Source of the DNA: CAITYL01 sp041651315
GTDB taxonomy: Bacteria; Verrucomicrobiota; Lentisphaeria; Oligosphaerales; CAITYL01
DNA length: 64,000 nt
NCBI GenBank assembly: GCA_041651315.1
Contig: JBAZJM010000004.1
Span: 1-64,000 of the forward strand
Direction of reading: 5' to 3'
The notes under the pieces were generated by a model. That model was not told the origin of the DNA. It was given only the letters and a program-made list of their open reading frames with translations, and ran no database searches. Position 1 is the stretch's first letter, and each line of letters starts with the position of its first letter. Position numbers and translations under genes: made by a program. Of the stretch, positions 42,656 to 51,446 are shown one piece after another.

Positions 42656-44170
42656 TCACGCCCCGAGGCGCCACCGGCGGCCGTCAACCACCGGCAGTTG
42701 GGCGGCGGCGGCCGGCCCCCAGGAGCCGGCCGGATAGGGGTGCAACGGGCAGTTGCCCCCGCTCCCGGCGGCGGCCCAGGCGTCCAGCACCGGTTGCCAG
42801 AACTGCCAGGAGCGCCGCACCAGGTCGCCGGAGAGGAACAGGGCCTGGTCGCCGAGCAGGGCGTCGAGCAGCAGCCGCTGGTAGGCGTCGGGCGGATCGG
42901 CCTGGAAGGCCTGGCGGTAGGAGACGTCCAGGTCCATGGTGCTCATGCACAGCTTGGGGCCGGGACGCTTGGCCTGCACGGTGAGCTCCAGCCCCTCGTC
43001 CGGCTGCACCCGCATGACCAGCACGTTGGGCGCCAAGTCCTCGGGCCGGAGCGAGGCGAAGATGGAATGCGGCACCGGTTTCAGGGTCAGGGCGATCTCG
43101 CTGACCCGGCGGGCCAGCCGTTTGCCGGTGCGCAGATAGAACGGCACCCCGGCCCAGCGCCAGTCGTCCAGGAACAGGCGGGCGGCGAGATAGGTTTCGG
43201 TGCCGGAGTCCGCACGCACGCCGGGCTCGCCGCGATAGCCGGGGCCGGCAGGGCCGGCGGCGTACTGGCCGCGCACCAGGTCGGCGGCGATCCGCTCCGG
43301 GGTCCACGGCCGCAGCGTGCCGAGCAGGCGCGTCTTCTCCGCCTCCAGCGCGGCGGCGTCAAAGCGGGGGGGCTCGCCCATGGCCACCAGGGCCAGCAGT
43401 TGCAGCAGATGGTTCTGGCACATGTCGCGCAGCGCGCCGGCGGCCTCGAAGTAGCCAGCCCGGTGTCCCACGCCGGCCTCCTCGGCAACGGTGATCTGGA
43501 CATGGTCGATGTGGTCGCGGTTCCACACCGGGCCGAACACCCGGTTGGCAAAACGCAGCATGAGGATGTTCTGGACGGTGTCCTTGCCCAGATAATGGTC
43601 GATCCGGTACAGCTGTTCCGGGCGCAGGACACGGGACAGGCGCTGCTCCAGCTCATCGGCGGTGGGGAGATCGTGGCCGAACGGTTTCTCGATGACCACC
43701 CGGCGCCACGGTGCGCGGCCGGGCGTCACCAGCCCGCCGGCGGCCAGCTGCTCGCACACCGGCGCGTACACCTCCGGCGGCAGGGCCAGGTAAAAGAGGC
43801 GGTTGCCGCCGGTGCCGAAACGGGCCTCCAGCTCCGCCAGGCGCCCCGCCAGGGCGGCGTACCCGGCCGCGTCATCATAGCCGCCGGCCTGGTAGAAGCA
43901 GCGTCCGGCCAAGGCCTGGCCGCCCGGTCCGGGGCAGATCTCCGCCACCGTTTGGGCGAAGGCCGCGTCGTCCAGCGGGGTGCGGCCGTACCCGAGCAGG
44001 AAGAACTGCGCCGGCAGCAGGCGGCGGTCCCCGGCCAGGGCCCCCAGGGCGGGCAACAGCTTGCGCCGGACCAGATCGCCGGAGGCGCCGAACAGCACCA
44101 GGCCAGCCGGCTCCGGGGTACGCTCCATGCACAAGTGGTCGGTGATGGTAATCCGCGGCACCACATTCAT
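42656..44170 (-). CDS. zwf: Glucose-6-phosphate 1-dehydrogenase
   Basis: A 504-residue G6PD, the entry enzyme of the oxidative pentose phosphate pathway, making NADPH and 6-phosphogluconolactone. The coenzyme loop is GASGDLVRRKLLP (28-40). EKPFGHD (161-167) and the active-site RIDHYLGKD (189-197) are intact. Family-typical RTGKRL and the N-terminal LVLFGASGDL confirm it. A GGGAGGG site lies 8 bases before ATG 44168-44170, and TATAGT about 35 bases upstream is a likely -10. No pgl or gnd gene is adjacent. It is divergent from the solute symporter gene, with a word-repeat hairpin between them. Confidence 0.94.
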   Translation of the reverse strand: MNVVPRITITDHLCMERTPEPAGLVLFGASGDLVRRKLLPALGALAGDRRLLPAQFFLLGYGRTPLDDAAFAQTVAEICPGPGGQALAGRCFYQAGGYDDAAGYAALAGRLAELEARFGTGGNRLFYLALPPEVYAPVCEQLAAGGLVTPGRAPWRRVVIEKPFGHDLPTADELEQRLSRVLRPEQLYRIDHYLGKDTVQNILMLRFANRVFGPVWNRDHIDHVQITVAEEAGVGHRAGYFEAAGALRDMCQNHLLQLLALVAMGEPPRFDAAALEAEKTRLLGTLRPWTPERIAADLVRGQYAAGPAGPGYRGEPGVRADSGTETYLAARLFLDDWRWAGVPFYLRTGKRLARRVSEIALTLKPVPHSIFASLRPEDLAPNVLVMRVQPDEGLELTVQAKRPGPKLCMSTMDLDVSYRQAFQADPPDAYQRLLLDALLGDQALFLSGDLVRRSWQFWQPVLDAWAAAGSGGNCPLHPYPAGSWGPAAAAQLPVVDGRRWRLGA

Positions 44171-44224
44171 TTCTGCGCCCTCCCGGAAAAACTGCTGCCG
44201 CCACTATAGCATGGGGGCCAGCCA

Positions 44225-44316
44225 CACGGACGCACACCGACGGACACGGACCCGCACGGACCAGGCAAAAGCAACACCGGTCCGGGCCAGTCCGTGAAGG
44301 TCCGTGTTCGTCCGTG
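44225..44316. repeat. Inverted arrays of CACGGAC
   Basis: CACGGAC occurs at 44225, 44245 and 44255, and its complement GTCCGTG at 44290, 44300 and 44310, with 10-bp spacing within the right arm and most of the left. The two arms could pair as a long hairpin. The array lies in the divergent zwf / symporter gap, downstream of the zwf -10 region and upstream of the symporter start. Confidence 0.75.
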
Positions 44317-44382
44317 CCCCCGACCGGTATGGAGTATATTCCGCTCTTCCGGCGGCATCGGCTCCGGACGGGGTGCCCATTG

Positions 44383-46356
44383 ATGAACATGACAATCTGG
44401 GATTGGGCGGTGGTGGCGCTGCCGCTGTTGCTGGTGCTGGGCATCGCCTGGCGGACGCAACGGCACACGCGCAGCGTGGCCGACTTCATGTCGGCCAGCC
44501 GCTGCGCCGGACGCTACCTGATCTGCAACGCCCGCGGCGAGGCGGGCTATGGCGCGATCACCGCGGTGGCGATGTTCGAGATGATCTTTGTGGCCGGGTT
44601 CGTGATGGCCTGGTGGCAGAACATGCAGGCGCCGGTCGGCCTGTTCATCGCCCTCTCGGGCTATGTCATCTACCGCTACCGCGAAACCCGCGCCATGACC
44701 CTGGCGCAGTTCTTCGAAATCCGCTACAGCCGCCGTTTCCGCGTCTTTGCCGGGCTGGTGGCCTTCATCGCCGGCGTGGTCAATTACGGCATCTTTCCGG
44801 CGGTCAGCAGCCGGTTCTTCGTCTATTTCTGCGGTTTTCCGCCAACGGTGAGCGTCGGCGGCTTTCAGGTCGAGACCTATGTGCTGCTGATGGCGCTGTT
44901 CCTCAGCCTGGCCCTGACGCTGACGCTGGGCGGCGGCCAGCTCACGATCATGGTGACCGACTGCGTGGCGGGGCTGGTGTCAGGGGTGTTTTACCTGATC
45001 GTGGCGTTCACCCTGCTGGCCATCTTCAAGTGGGGGCAGATCGCCGACGCCATGACCCAGCTGCCGGCGGGCTTTTCGCGGATGAATCCCTTTGACGCCG
45101 ACAAGGTGCGGGATTTCAATGTCTGGTACGTGCTGATCGCCATGGTGGGAGCGATTTACGGCTGCATGAGCTGGCAGGGCGGGCACGCCTTCAACGCCTC
45201 GGCCGCCAATCCGCACGAGGCCAAAATGGGGGTGATCCTCGGCCACTGGCGCGGCTTCACCCTGACCGTGATGATCACCCTGCTCGGGGTATGCGCCTAC
45301 ACCTACATGACCCATCCCGACTTTGCCCAGGGCGCGCGGGAGGTCAACGCGCTGGTGGCGCAGATCGACAACCCGCAGATCCAAAAACAGATGAAGGTGC
45401 CGCTGGCGCTGGCGCACCTGCTGCCGGTGGGTGTCAAGGGCGTCCTGTGCGCCATCATGATGTTCGCCATGCTGGCCGTGGACGGTTCGTACCTGCATTC
45501 CTGGGGCAGCATTTTCATCCAGGACGTGGTGCTGCCGTTCCGCAAAAAGCCGCTCACCCCGCGGCAGCATCTGATCCTGTTGCGGCTGGCGATCATTTGG
45601 GTGGCAATCTATGGGTTTATGTTCAGCTGGCTGTTCAAGCAGACCGATTACATCCTGATGTTCTTCGCCCTCACCGGTGCCATTTTCAGCGGCGCCGGCG
45701 CCGCCATTGTCGGCGGCCTGTACTGGAAAAAGGGCACCACGGCGGCGGCCTGGACGGCGATGTGCCTCGGTTCCGGCACCGCGGTGGCGGGGATTGTCAT
45801 CCGCCAGTTCAATCCCGACTTTTTCATCAACGGCCAGTGGTTCTACCTCATGGCCATGGGCGCGGCCGTGGTGGCCTATGTGACCGTGTCGCTGCTCACC
45901 TGCAAGGAGGATTTCAACATGGATCGCATGCTGCACCGCGGGGCGTATGCGCCCGCCAGCGGCGACGGCAGCCGGCTCGACCCGACGCAGGCCGCCGCGC
46001 ATCAGCGCTTTGCCTGGGGTAAGTTGCTGGGCTTTGACCAGGAATTCACCCGGGGCGACAAGTTCATTTCCGGCGGTCTGTTCTGCTGGAGCATGACCTG
46101 GTTCCTGGTCTTCGCCGCCGGCACCGTCTGGAACTTGTTGAGCCCCTGGCCGACGGCCTGGTGGACCGCCTACTGGCGGATTCAGGGGGTGCTGCTGCCG
46201 CTGGTCATCGGCGTCATCACCACCGCCTGGTTCACCTGGGGTGGCCTGCGCGACATGCGCCGGCTGTTCCGCGCCCTCAAAACCGTTCGCCGCGACGACC
46301 GCGACGACGGCTCCGTGGCGGCCCACCGCAACCGGGACGAGGCTCCACCGGTGTGA
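44383..46356 (+). CDS. Sodium:solute symporter family protein
   Basis: A 657-residue SSS-family transporter with about 13 predicted helices. Features include an N-terminal helix (VVALPLLLVLGIAW), RTQRHTRSVADFMSASR (the amphipathic loop after helix 1), GGGQLTIMVTD, and SWQGGHAFNASAANPHEAKMG. A long C-terminal extension has a cytosolic loop (residues 515-570) and two more helices. Such long SSS proteins often carry sugars or organic acids; the substrate here is unknown. The frame opens at 44314, but ATG 44383 (MNMTIWDW) begins the first helix. Confidence 0.85.
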   Translation: MNMTIWDWAVVALPLLLVLGIAWRTQRHTRSVADFMSASRCAGRYLICNARGEAGYGAITAVAMFEMIFVAGFVMAWWQNMQAPVGLFIALSGYVIYRYRETRAMTLAQFFEIRYSRRFRVFAGLVAFIAGVVNYGIFPAVSSRFFVYFCGFPPTVSVGGFQVETYVLLMALFLSLALTLTLGGGQLTIMVTDCVAGLVSGVFYLIVAFTLLAIFKWGQIADAMTQLPAGFSRMNPFDADKVRDFNVWYVLIAMVGAIYGCMSWQGGHAFNASAANPHEAKMGVILGHWRGFTLTVMITLLGVCAYTYMTHPDFAQGAREVNALVAQIDNPQIQKQMKVPLALAHLLPVGVKGVLCAIMMFAMLAVDGSYLHSWGSIFIQDVVLPFRKKPLTPRQHLILLRLAIIWVAIYGFMFSWLFKQTDYILMFFALTGAIFSGAGAAIVGGLYWKKGTTAAAWTAMCLGSGTAVAGIVIRQFNPDFFINGQWFYLMAMGAAVVAYVTVSLLTCKEDFNMDRMLHRGAYAPASGDGSRLDPTQAAAHQRFAWGKLLGFDQEFTRGDKFISGGLFCWSMTWFLVFAAGTVWNLLSPWPTAWWTAYWRIQGVLLPLVIGVITTAWFTWGGLRDMRRLFRALKTVRRDDRDDGSVAAHRNRDEAPPV

Positions 46357-46474
46357 TTAGCTTACGAGTGAAATCTGTTGCAAGATGCGGTTTGCGGAAG
46401 GGCCAAATTTCCGGTTTTCTTCGGGATTTCGTGTGAGAGCTTATACCGCGTTAGGTTCACTTCTTGTCTTTTTC

Positions 46475-46557
46475 CCTGTAGGAACGTGGTTGCACCACGT
46501 TGTGCGACTCTGCCGTGAGGGCGCGTCACACGCGGGCGACACGCCCGTGCCTACAGG
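46475..46557. repeat. 83-bp palindromic element (CCTGTAGG ends)
   Basis: Bounded by CCTGTAGG (46475-46482) and its complement CCTACAGG (46550-46557), with internal hairpins AACGTGG-TTG-CACCACGTT and GGGCG-ACA-CGCCC. It sits in the 278-base gap between the symporter and the epimerase genes. The rest of that gap holds nothing recognisable. The ends resemble those of the 71-bp element at 49701-49771. Confidence 0.7.
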
Positions 46558-46634
46558 AATGCCATTAAATTAAAACGTTCACCCTAACGCTGTATAGCTT
46601 GATTCTGGCGATGCCGGGTTGGGCGCTATCGCCT

Positions 46635-47660
46635 TCAGGCATCCGGGCCGGCCGGCGGCACGGCCAGGCAACGGTTCACCCCTTCGGCGCCGGAGACAAT
46701 CGGGGCGTACCCGAAATCGGCCTGGGCGCGGGTGTGGCGGAAAAAGTGATCCATGCCGAGCTGGGCGGCGGTGAAACGGGTGAGCCACGGCTCGCCCAAG
46801 GCCGGCACCAGGCGATACACCCTTTCCAAAACGGCGCCGACCCGCATCGCCGTCCCCAGGGAAAGGTGGTGCCGCACCGGCGGCCGGTGCAGCCGTTTCA
46901 GCAGATTGCCAATCCAGTCCCACAGACAAACCGGTTCGGCGTCGCCGATGAAATAGGCGCCACCGGCCGGCGGCGCACCGGGATCGGCCAGCGCCTCCAG
47001 GGCCAGCAGATGAGCCCAGGCGGCGTTGTCCACATAGGTGATGTCCACCCGGTTGACACCGGCGCCGATACGCCACAGCCGGCCGCGGCGGGACAGCTCC
47101 ACGATGCGGGGCAGCAGATGCGGGTCGCCGGGACCGAAAATCAGGTGCGGGCGCAGGGCGCAGGTGGCCAGGCGCCGGCCGGGATGGGCGGCCATGGGCG
47201 TGCCGTTGGCGGCCAGGACGCACTGTTCGGCCGCCGCCTTGGACATGGCATAGGGCGCCAGGTGCCGCCGGGGATAGGGCAGCGTTTCGTCGGCCCCGGC
47301 CAGGGGACGGCCGCCAAACACCACGCTGGGCGAGCTGGTGAAGAGCAGCCGGGACACGCCCTGGCGGAGGCACGCACGGATGACCTCCTCCGTTCCCTGG
47401 ACATTGGTCCGGTGGTAAAGCGCGTCCCGGCCCCAGACGCCGGCCAGGGCCGCGGCATGCACCACGGCGTCACGCCCGGCGCAGGCGGTGTCCAGGGCGG
47501 CCGGTTCGAGCAGGTCACCGGTCAGGCAGGCAAAGCCGGCCCGCTCCAAGTCGGGATAGGGGCGGCGGCCGAACACGGCAACGTCATGGCCGCGGCTGCG
47601 CAGCATCGCTGCCACGCGCCGCCCCAAAAACCCGCCTCCTCCGGTGATCAAAACGCGCAT
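46635..47660 (-). CDS. NAD(P)-dependent epimerase/dehydratase (extended SDR)
   Basis: A 341-residue extended short-chain dehydrogenase. The N-terminus MRVLITGGGGFLGRRVA is a classic GxxGxxG nucleotide fold. The catalytic Tyr/Lys are in YAMSKAAAE with the Ser in FTSSPSVVFGG. RPHLIFGPGD and DITYVDNAAWAHL are family-typical and resemble 3-beta-hydroxysteroid dehydrogenase-like SDRs. Its ATG follows the leuA stop by one base, so the two are translationally coupled although the functional connection is unclear. Substrate unknown; sugar nucleotide, terpenoid or sterol-like compounds are all possible. Confidence 0.82.
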   Translation of the reverse strand: MRVLITGGGGFLGRRVAAMLRSRGHDVAVFGRRPYPDLERAGFACLTGDLLEPAALDTACAGRDAVVHAAALAGVWGRDALYHRTNVQGTEEVIRACLRQGVSRLLFTSSPSVVFGGRPLAGADETLPYPRRHLAPYAMSKAAAEQCVLAANGTPMAAHPGRRLATCALRPHLIFGPGDPHLLPRIVELSRRGRLWRIGAGVNRVDITYVDNAAWAHLLALEALADPGAPPAGGAYFIGDAEPVCLWDWIGNLLKRLHRPPVRHHLSLGTAMRVGAVLERVYRLVPALGEPWLTRFTAAQLGMDHFFRHTRAQADFGYAPIVSGAEGVNRCLAVPPAGPDA

Positions 47661-47661
47661 G

Positions 47662-49347
47662 TCAGCCGCCAGTCGTCTCCAGTAGCCCGTTGAGAGCCGA
47701 AACCACCGCCCGCACCGCCGCCTGGTCAATATTGCCGCCAAAGCCGATGCCCCGGCAGGAATGTCCCTGGTCGTCCTGCAGCCGGACAAAGGTCACCGCC
47801 TCGGCATCATCGCTTTGGCCGATCGCGTCTTCCTCGTATTCCGTCAGCGTGAAATCAAAGGGCAGCGGCAACTGGCGGACCGCGCGGACAAAGGCGGCGA
47901 TCGGGCCGTCCGCCTCGGCGGTCAGCAGATGCGGCTTGCCGTGGAATTCCAGGCGCACTTCACCGGCGATCCGGGTCGGATCGTCGGCATTGGGGCGCGG
48001 CCAGTACTTCTGCAGCTGGATGGCGCCGTCCGCCCGCAGATACTGCCGCCGCAACAGGTCCCAAATCTCGTCCCCGGACACCTCGCGCGCCACGGAGTCG
48101 GCATATTTTTGCACCATTCCGCTGAACTCCAGCAACAACGGCCGCGGCAACTGGATGCCGTGTTCCTTCTGCAGGATGAAGGCGATGCCGCCCTTGCCCG
48201 ACTGACTGTTGATGCGGATGAATTTCTCGAACTGCCGTCCAAGGTCGCTGGGATTGATGTGGAGATAGGGAATCTTCCAGCCCTTGAAGTGGCGGGACAA
48301 TTCGTCGATTTCCGACAAGCCCTTGTGGATCGCGTCCTGGTGCGAACCGGAAAAGGCGGTGAACACCAGTTCGCCGGCGTAGGGATGGCGCGGATGCACC
48401 GGCATGGCGGTGAGTTCGGCCAGCTCGTCCCGCAACGTCTCGATCTGGGTGAACTGCAGGCCGGTGTCCACCCCGAGATACTGCAGGTTGAGCGCCAGGG
48501 TGATGAGGTCGACATTGCCGCACCGCTCGCCATGGCCGAACAGGGTGCCCTCAACCCGCTCGCCGCCGGCCAGCAACGCCAACTCCGTGGCGGCCACCGC
48601 CGTGCCCATGTCGTTGTGGGCATGCAGCGAGATGATGCTACGGGCCCCGTGACGCTGGCGGCGGCGGAACTCCTCGATCATGTCGGCGTACTCATTGGGC
48701 AGGCGGCGCTCCACGGTGGCGGGCAGGTTGAGAATGACCTTTTCCCCCGGCGCCGGATCCCAGGCCTCGACCACCGCGTCGCAAAGGGCGACGGTGAAGT
48801 CAAGGTCGCTGTCGGTGAACTCCTCGGGGGAGAACTCCAGCAACACCTGGCTGTCCGGAAGCTGTTCGCGGCAGAGCTGCCGCGTCAGCCGCACCGACTC
48901 CAGCACCATGGCCTGCGTTTCCGCCGGCGTCTTGCCAAAGACATAGCGCATGTGCAGTTCACTGGTCGCCGCATACAGATGGAAAATGGCCCGGCGCACG
49001 CCGACCAAGGATTCCACGGTGCGGCGGATCAGATGCTCGCGCGACTGGGTGAGCACCGAGATCGTCACATCCTCCGGGATGAGCCGGTCGGTGATCAGGG
49101 CCCGGCAAAAGTTGAAATCGTCAGCGGAGGCGGAGGGAAAGCCCACCTCGACCTCCTTGAAGCCGATCTGGCAGAGCAGCTCGAAATAACGGCGCTTGCG
49201 GGCCGGCGTCATCGGATCCGGCAGCGCCTGGTTGCCGTCACGCAGATCCACCGCGCACCAGTCCGGGCGGCGGGTAAGCGTCTTCCCCGGCCAGTCGCGC
49301 TGGCGGATGGTGATCGGGGACGGGGCGGCGTAGCGCGGGGCACTCAT
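47662..49347 (-). CDS. leuA: 2-isopropylmalate synthase
   Basis: A 561-residue LeuA of the long form seen in actinobacteria and fungi. It condenses 2-oxoisovalerate and acetyl-CoA in the first committed step of leucine synthesis. The catalytic barrel has WCAVDLRDGNQAL and SLHAHNDMGTAVA (metal-binding His pair) and GHGERCGNVDL. SGSHQDAIHKG and the C-terminal regulatory domain (about residues 440-561, GFGGNIDQAAVRAVVSALNG) follow, so feedback inhibition by leucine is expected. GGAG lies 10 bases before ATG 49345-49347. A leucine-rich leader peptide and hairpin lie upstream. Confidence 0.93.
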   Translation of the reverse strand: MSAPRYAAPSPITIRQRDWPGKTLTRRPDWCAVDLRDGNQALPDPMTPARKRRYFELLCQIGFKEVEVGFPSASADDFNFCRALITDRLIPEDVTISVLTQSREHLIRRTVESLVGVRRAIFHLYAATSELHMRYVFGKTPAETQAMVLESVRLTRQLCREQLPDSQVLLEFSPEEFTDSDLDFTVALCDAVVEAWDPAPGEKVILNLPATVERRLPNEYADMIEEFRRRQRHGARSIISLHAHNDMGTAVAATELALLAGGERVEGTLFGHGERCGNVDLITLALNLQYLGVDTGLQFTQIETLRDELAELTAMPVHPRHPYAGELVFTAFSGSHQDAIHKGLSEIDELSRHFKGWKIPYLHINPSDLGRQFEKFIRINSQSGKGGIAFILQKEHGIQLPRPLLLEFSGMVQKYADSVAREVSGDEIWDLLRRQYLRADGAIQLQKYWPRPNADDPTRIAGEVRLEFHGKPHLLTAEADGPIAAFVRAVRQLPLPFDFTLTEYEEDAIGQSDDAEAVTFVRLQDDQGHSCRGIGFGGNIDQAAVRAVVSALNGLLETTGG

Positions 49348-49397
49348 GCTGGGCTTCTCCAAGACCCCCGGACGCGGCAGCCGCGCCGGGGAAAATC

Positions 49398-49450
49398 ACT
49401 GTTCACACCTTCAAAAACAAAACAACCCGCAACCGGAGTGCGGCTGCAGG
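49398..49450 (-). terminator. Attenuator-like terminator before leuA
   Basis: Read on the minus strand, CAAC...CCGCA-CTCCGGT-TGCGG-GTTG gives a two-part stem, followed by the T-rich tract TTTTGTTTTT. It lies between the leucine leader peptide and leuA, in the place of a transcription-attenuation terminator. The stem is short (5 bp inner, 4 bp outer with an asymmetric bulge). Confidence 0.5.
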
Positions 49451-49502
49451 CTGGTTGACCGGAATGTCCGTCTGTCGTCACCGTTTCAGGCAACGCCGCC
49501 TG

Positions 49503-49574
49503 TCACCGCACGCCCTCCCGCAACCGCGGGAGCAACGGCAGCCGCAACAGCAGCATGGCCTGTAAAATCCTCAT
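49503..49574 (-). CDS. leuL: Leucine-rich leader peptide of leuA
   Basis: A 23-codon frame begins at ATG 49572-49574 and ends at TGA 49503-49505. It contains eight Leu codons, clustered as MLLLRLPLLPRL in the middle. The 72 bases are too short for a usual gene call. The last Leu codons are immediately followed by, and partly lie within, a perfect hairpin CTCCCGC-GGTT-GCGGGAG (49514-49531). This is the classical arrangement of a leucine attenuator, where stalling on Leu codons prevents a downstream terminator. An AGGGATGA stretch 9-16 bases upstream could be the ribosome site. The symbol is by analogy with enteric leuL. Confidence 0.6.
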   Translation of the reverse strand: MRILQAMLLLRLPLLPRLREGVR

Positions 49575-49700
49575 CTGCAATCATCCCTGGGGCGTACCTG
49601 CAAAACCCAAAAATCACGACTAAATCCAAAGATTACTATAACGCGACCCCACCACCGCGCAAACACCCCCCGTCAGCGGGCGCATGTCCGCTTCCCTCTT

Positions 49701-49771
49701 CTGTAGCGGCGCCTGTGCCAGGCGCCCCCACATGACCACTCCCCACGCGGCTGGCACAGCCGCGGCTACAG
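49701..49771. repeat. 71-bp palindromic element (CTGTAGC ends)
   Basis: CTGTAGC (49701-49707) and GCTACAG (49765-49771) bound internal palindromes GGCGCCTG-TGC-CAGGCGCC and GCGGCTGGCACAGCCGC. It lies in the 936-base region between leuA and serC, 17 bases from the second copy of an 18-mer palindrome. Confidence 0.7.
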
Positions 49772-49807
49772 CGGAACACCCCCGCTTCGCGGGGTTGCAC
49801 CCCGCGC

Positions 49808-50058
49808 CTGGAGTTTGGCACAAGTACGGGTTTTGGAGGTAGCTTCGTCCCGGAGGGACTGAATGACAATAGGCAGGGGCTTCAGCCCCTGCTCCGGAAA
49901 ATAAAAAGATGGCGTGCCGTAGGTACGCCGCGATTCGCCGCGTACCTGACGGCACGCGAAACGGGGGGGGCAAAACACAGGGGCTGAAGCCCCTGCCTAT
50001 TCCCGCCCCGTCCCGCTGGGACGGGAAAACCGCCCCCGTTGAGTTCTGCCAAACTCCA
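49808..50058. repeat. Palindromic repeat element, copy 2
   Basis: A 251-bp element with ends CTGGAGTTTGGCA (49808-49820) and TGCCAAACTCCA (50047-50058), nearly identical in its core to 16246-16608. It is flanked by an 18-bp palindrome, GCGGGGTTGCACCCCGCG, at 49789-49806 and again at 50062-50079. This looks like insertion into, or growth beside, another palindromic repeat. Together with the 71-bp element and the leuA leader it accounts for most of the 49348-50283 intergenic stretch; 50080-50283 shows nothing recognisable apart from the serC leader. Confidence 0.88.
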
Positions 50059-50283
50059 ATCGCGGGGTTGCACCCCGCGGAGAGGCGTGGCCGGTCAGGG
50101 AGTTGCCAACCGGATCACCAAGAAATCCCGACGGAAGTGACAGGCGCCCCGCCGCCCAACGGGTATGGACAGAACCCGCCAGTGCCACTAGATTACAGCT
50201 TTAACGCCCGCGCCTGAAACATCAGGACTGCAACCGGGCGGCCGTGGAAACCATCACCTGTTCGGGAGGCGCGTCACCCCATT

Positions 50284-51372
50284 ATGGACAAAAAAATCTT
50301 CAATTTCCACCCCGGCCCGGCCATCCTGCCCCATGAAGTCATGGTCAAGGCCCAGGCCGAATTCGTCAATTTCCGCGGCCTCGGCTACGGCCTGATGGAG
50401 GAAAGCCATCGCAGCCCGGTGTTCATGGAAGTGGCCAAACAGGCCGAGGCCAACATCCGCGAGCTGATGGGCATTCCCGACACCCATGCCGTGCTGTTTT
50501 TGCAGGGCGGCGCCAGCCTCCAGTTCGCCATGGTCCCGATGAACCTCGGCATCCCCGGCAAGGCGATGCTCTACGCCGACACCGGCTACTGGGCCGGCCG
50601 CGCCATCAAGGAAGCCAAGCTGTTCGGCGAGGTCAAGCTCGTCTACGAGGGCAAGAAGAGCAACTACGCCCATATCGGCGACCCGCATGATTGGAGCTTT
50701 GACCAGGACGCCGCCTACGCCTACATCTGCACCAACAACACCATCTACGGCTCCCAGTACCACTTTTTCCCCGAGACCGGCGCCCTGCCCCTGGTTGCCG
50801 ACATGTCCAGCGACATCATGTCGCGCCCGGTTGACATGAGCAAGTTCGCCATCATCTTCGCCGGCGCCCAAAAGAACCTCGGCCCCTCGGGCGTCACCCT
50901 GGCCATTGTCCGCAAGGATCTGATCGCCCGCTGCCCGGCGACCGTCCCGACCATGCTCAAGTACAGCACCCACATCGAAAACGACTCGATGTACAACACC
51001 CCGCCGACCTTCGGCATCTACATCATCGGCCTGGTCACCGAGTGGATCAAGCAGCAGGGCGGCCTCGAAGGCATGGACCGGCTCAACACCGCCAAGTCCA
51101 GCGCCCTCTACCAGGCCATCGACGCCTCCAACGGCTATTTCCGCGGCACGGTTGACGCCGGTGACCGCTCCAAGATGAACATCACCTTCCGCCTGCCCTC
51201 CGAGGAACTGGAAGGCAAGTTCTGCAAGGAAGCCACGGCCGCCGGCCTGATCGGCCTCAAGGGACACCGCGCCGTCGGCGGCGTCCGCGCCAGCATCTAC
51301 AACGCCATGCCGCTCGAAGGCGTGGAGCGTCTGGTGGACTTCATGCACGCCTTCCAGGCGAAGAACGGCTGA
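50284..51372 (+). CDS. serC: Phosphoserine aminotransferase
   Basis: A 362-residue SerC, which converts 3-phosphohydroxypyruvate to phosphoserine with glutamate; the E. coli enzyme has the same length. Landmarks are NFHPGPAILPHEVM, FLQGGASLQFAMVPMNL, the PLP-lysine Lys197 in FAGAQKNLGPSG, and HRAVGGVRASIYNAMP near the C-terminus. A GGGAGG lies 14 bases before the ATG, a long spacing. A strong terminator follows the stop. Confidence 0.95.
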   Translation: MDKKIFNFHPGPAILPHEVMVKAQAEFVNFRGLGYGLMEESHRSPVFMEVAKQAEANIRELMGIPDTHAVLFLQGGASLQFAMVPMNLGIPGKAMLYADTGYWAGRAIKEAKLFGEVKLVYEGKKSNYAHIGDPHDWSFDQDAAYAYICTNNTIYGSQYHFFPETGALPLVADMSSDIMSRPVDMSKFAIIFAGAQKNLGPSGVTLAIVRKDLIARCPATVPTMLKYSTHIENDSMYNTPPTFGIYIIGLVTEWIKQQGGLEGMDRLNTAKSSALYQAIDASNGYFRGTVDAGDRSKMNITFRLPSEELEGKFCKEATAAGLIGLKGHRAVGGVRASIYNAMPLEGVERLVDFMHAFQAKNG

Positions 51373-51403
51373 TCCCGCCGTTCCGCAGACACCACCCGCA
51401 ACT

Positions 51404-51446
51404 GGCGGGGTGCGTCACCGCAAACCGGTGACGGCCCCGCCGTTTT
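51404..51446 (+). terminator. Intrinsic terminator after serC
   Basis: A two-part hairpin: GGCGGGG pairs with CCCCGCC and GTCACCG with CGGTGAC, separated by a small internal loop (TGC/GG) and closed by CAAAC. GTTTTATT follows. It overlaps the end of the converging hydrolase gene by two bases and may serve only serC. Confidence 0.85.

Noticed and set aside
49398..49574. T-box riboswitch before leuA
   Set aside because: No T-box sequence or specifier-loop structure was found, and the Leu-rich frame explains the leader better.
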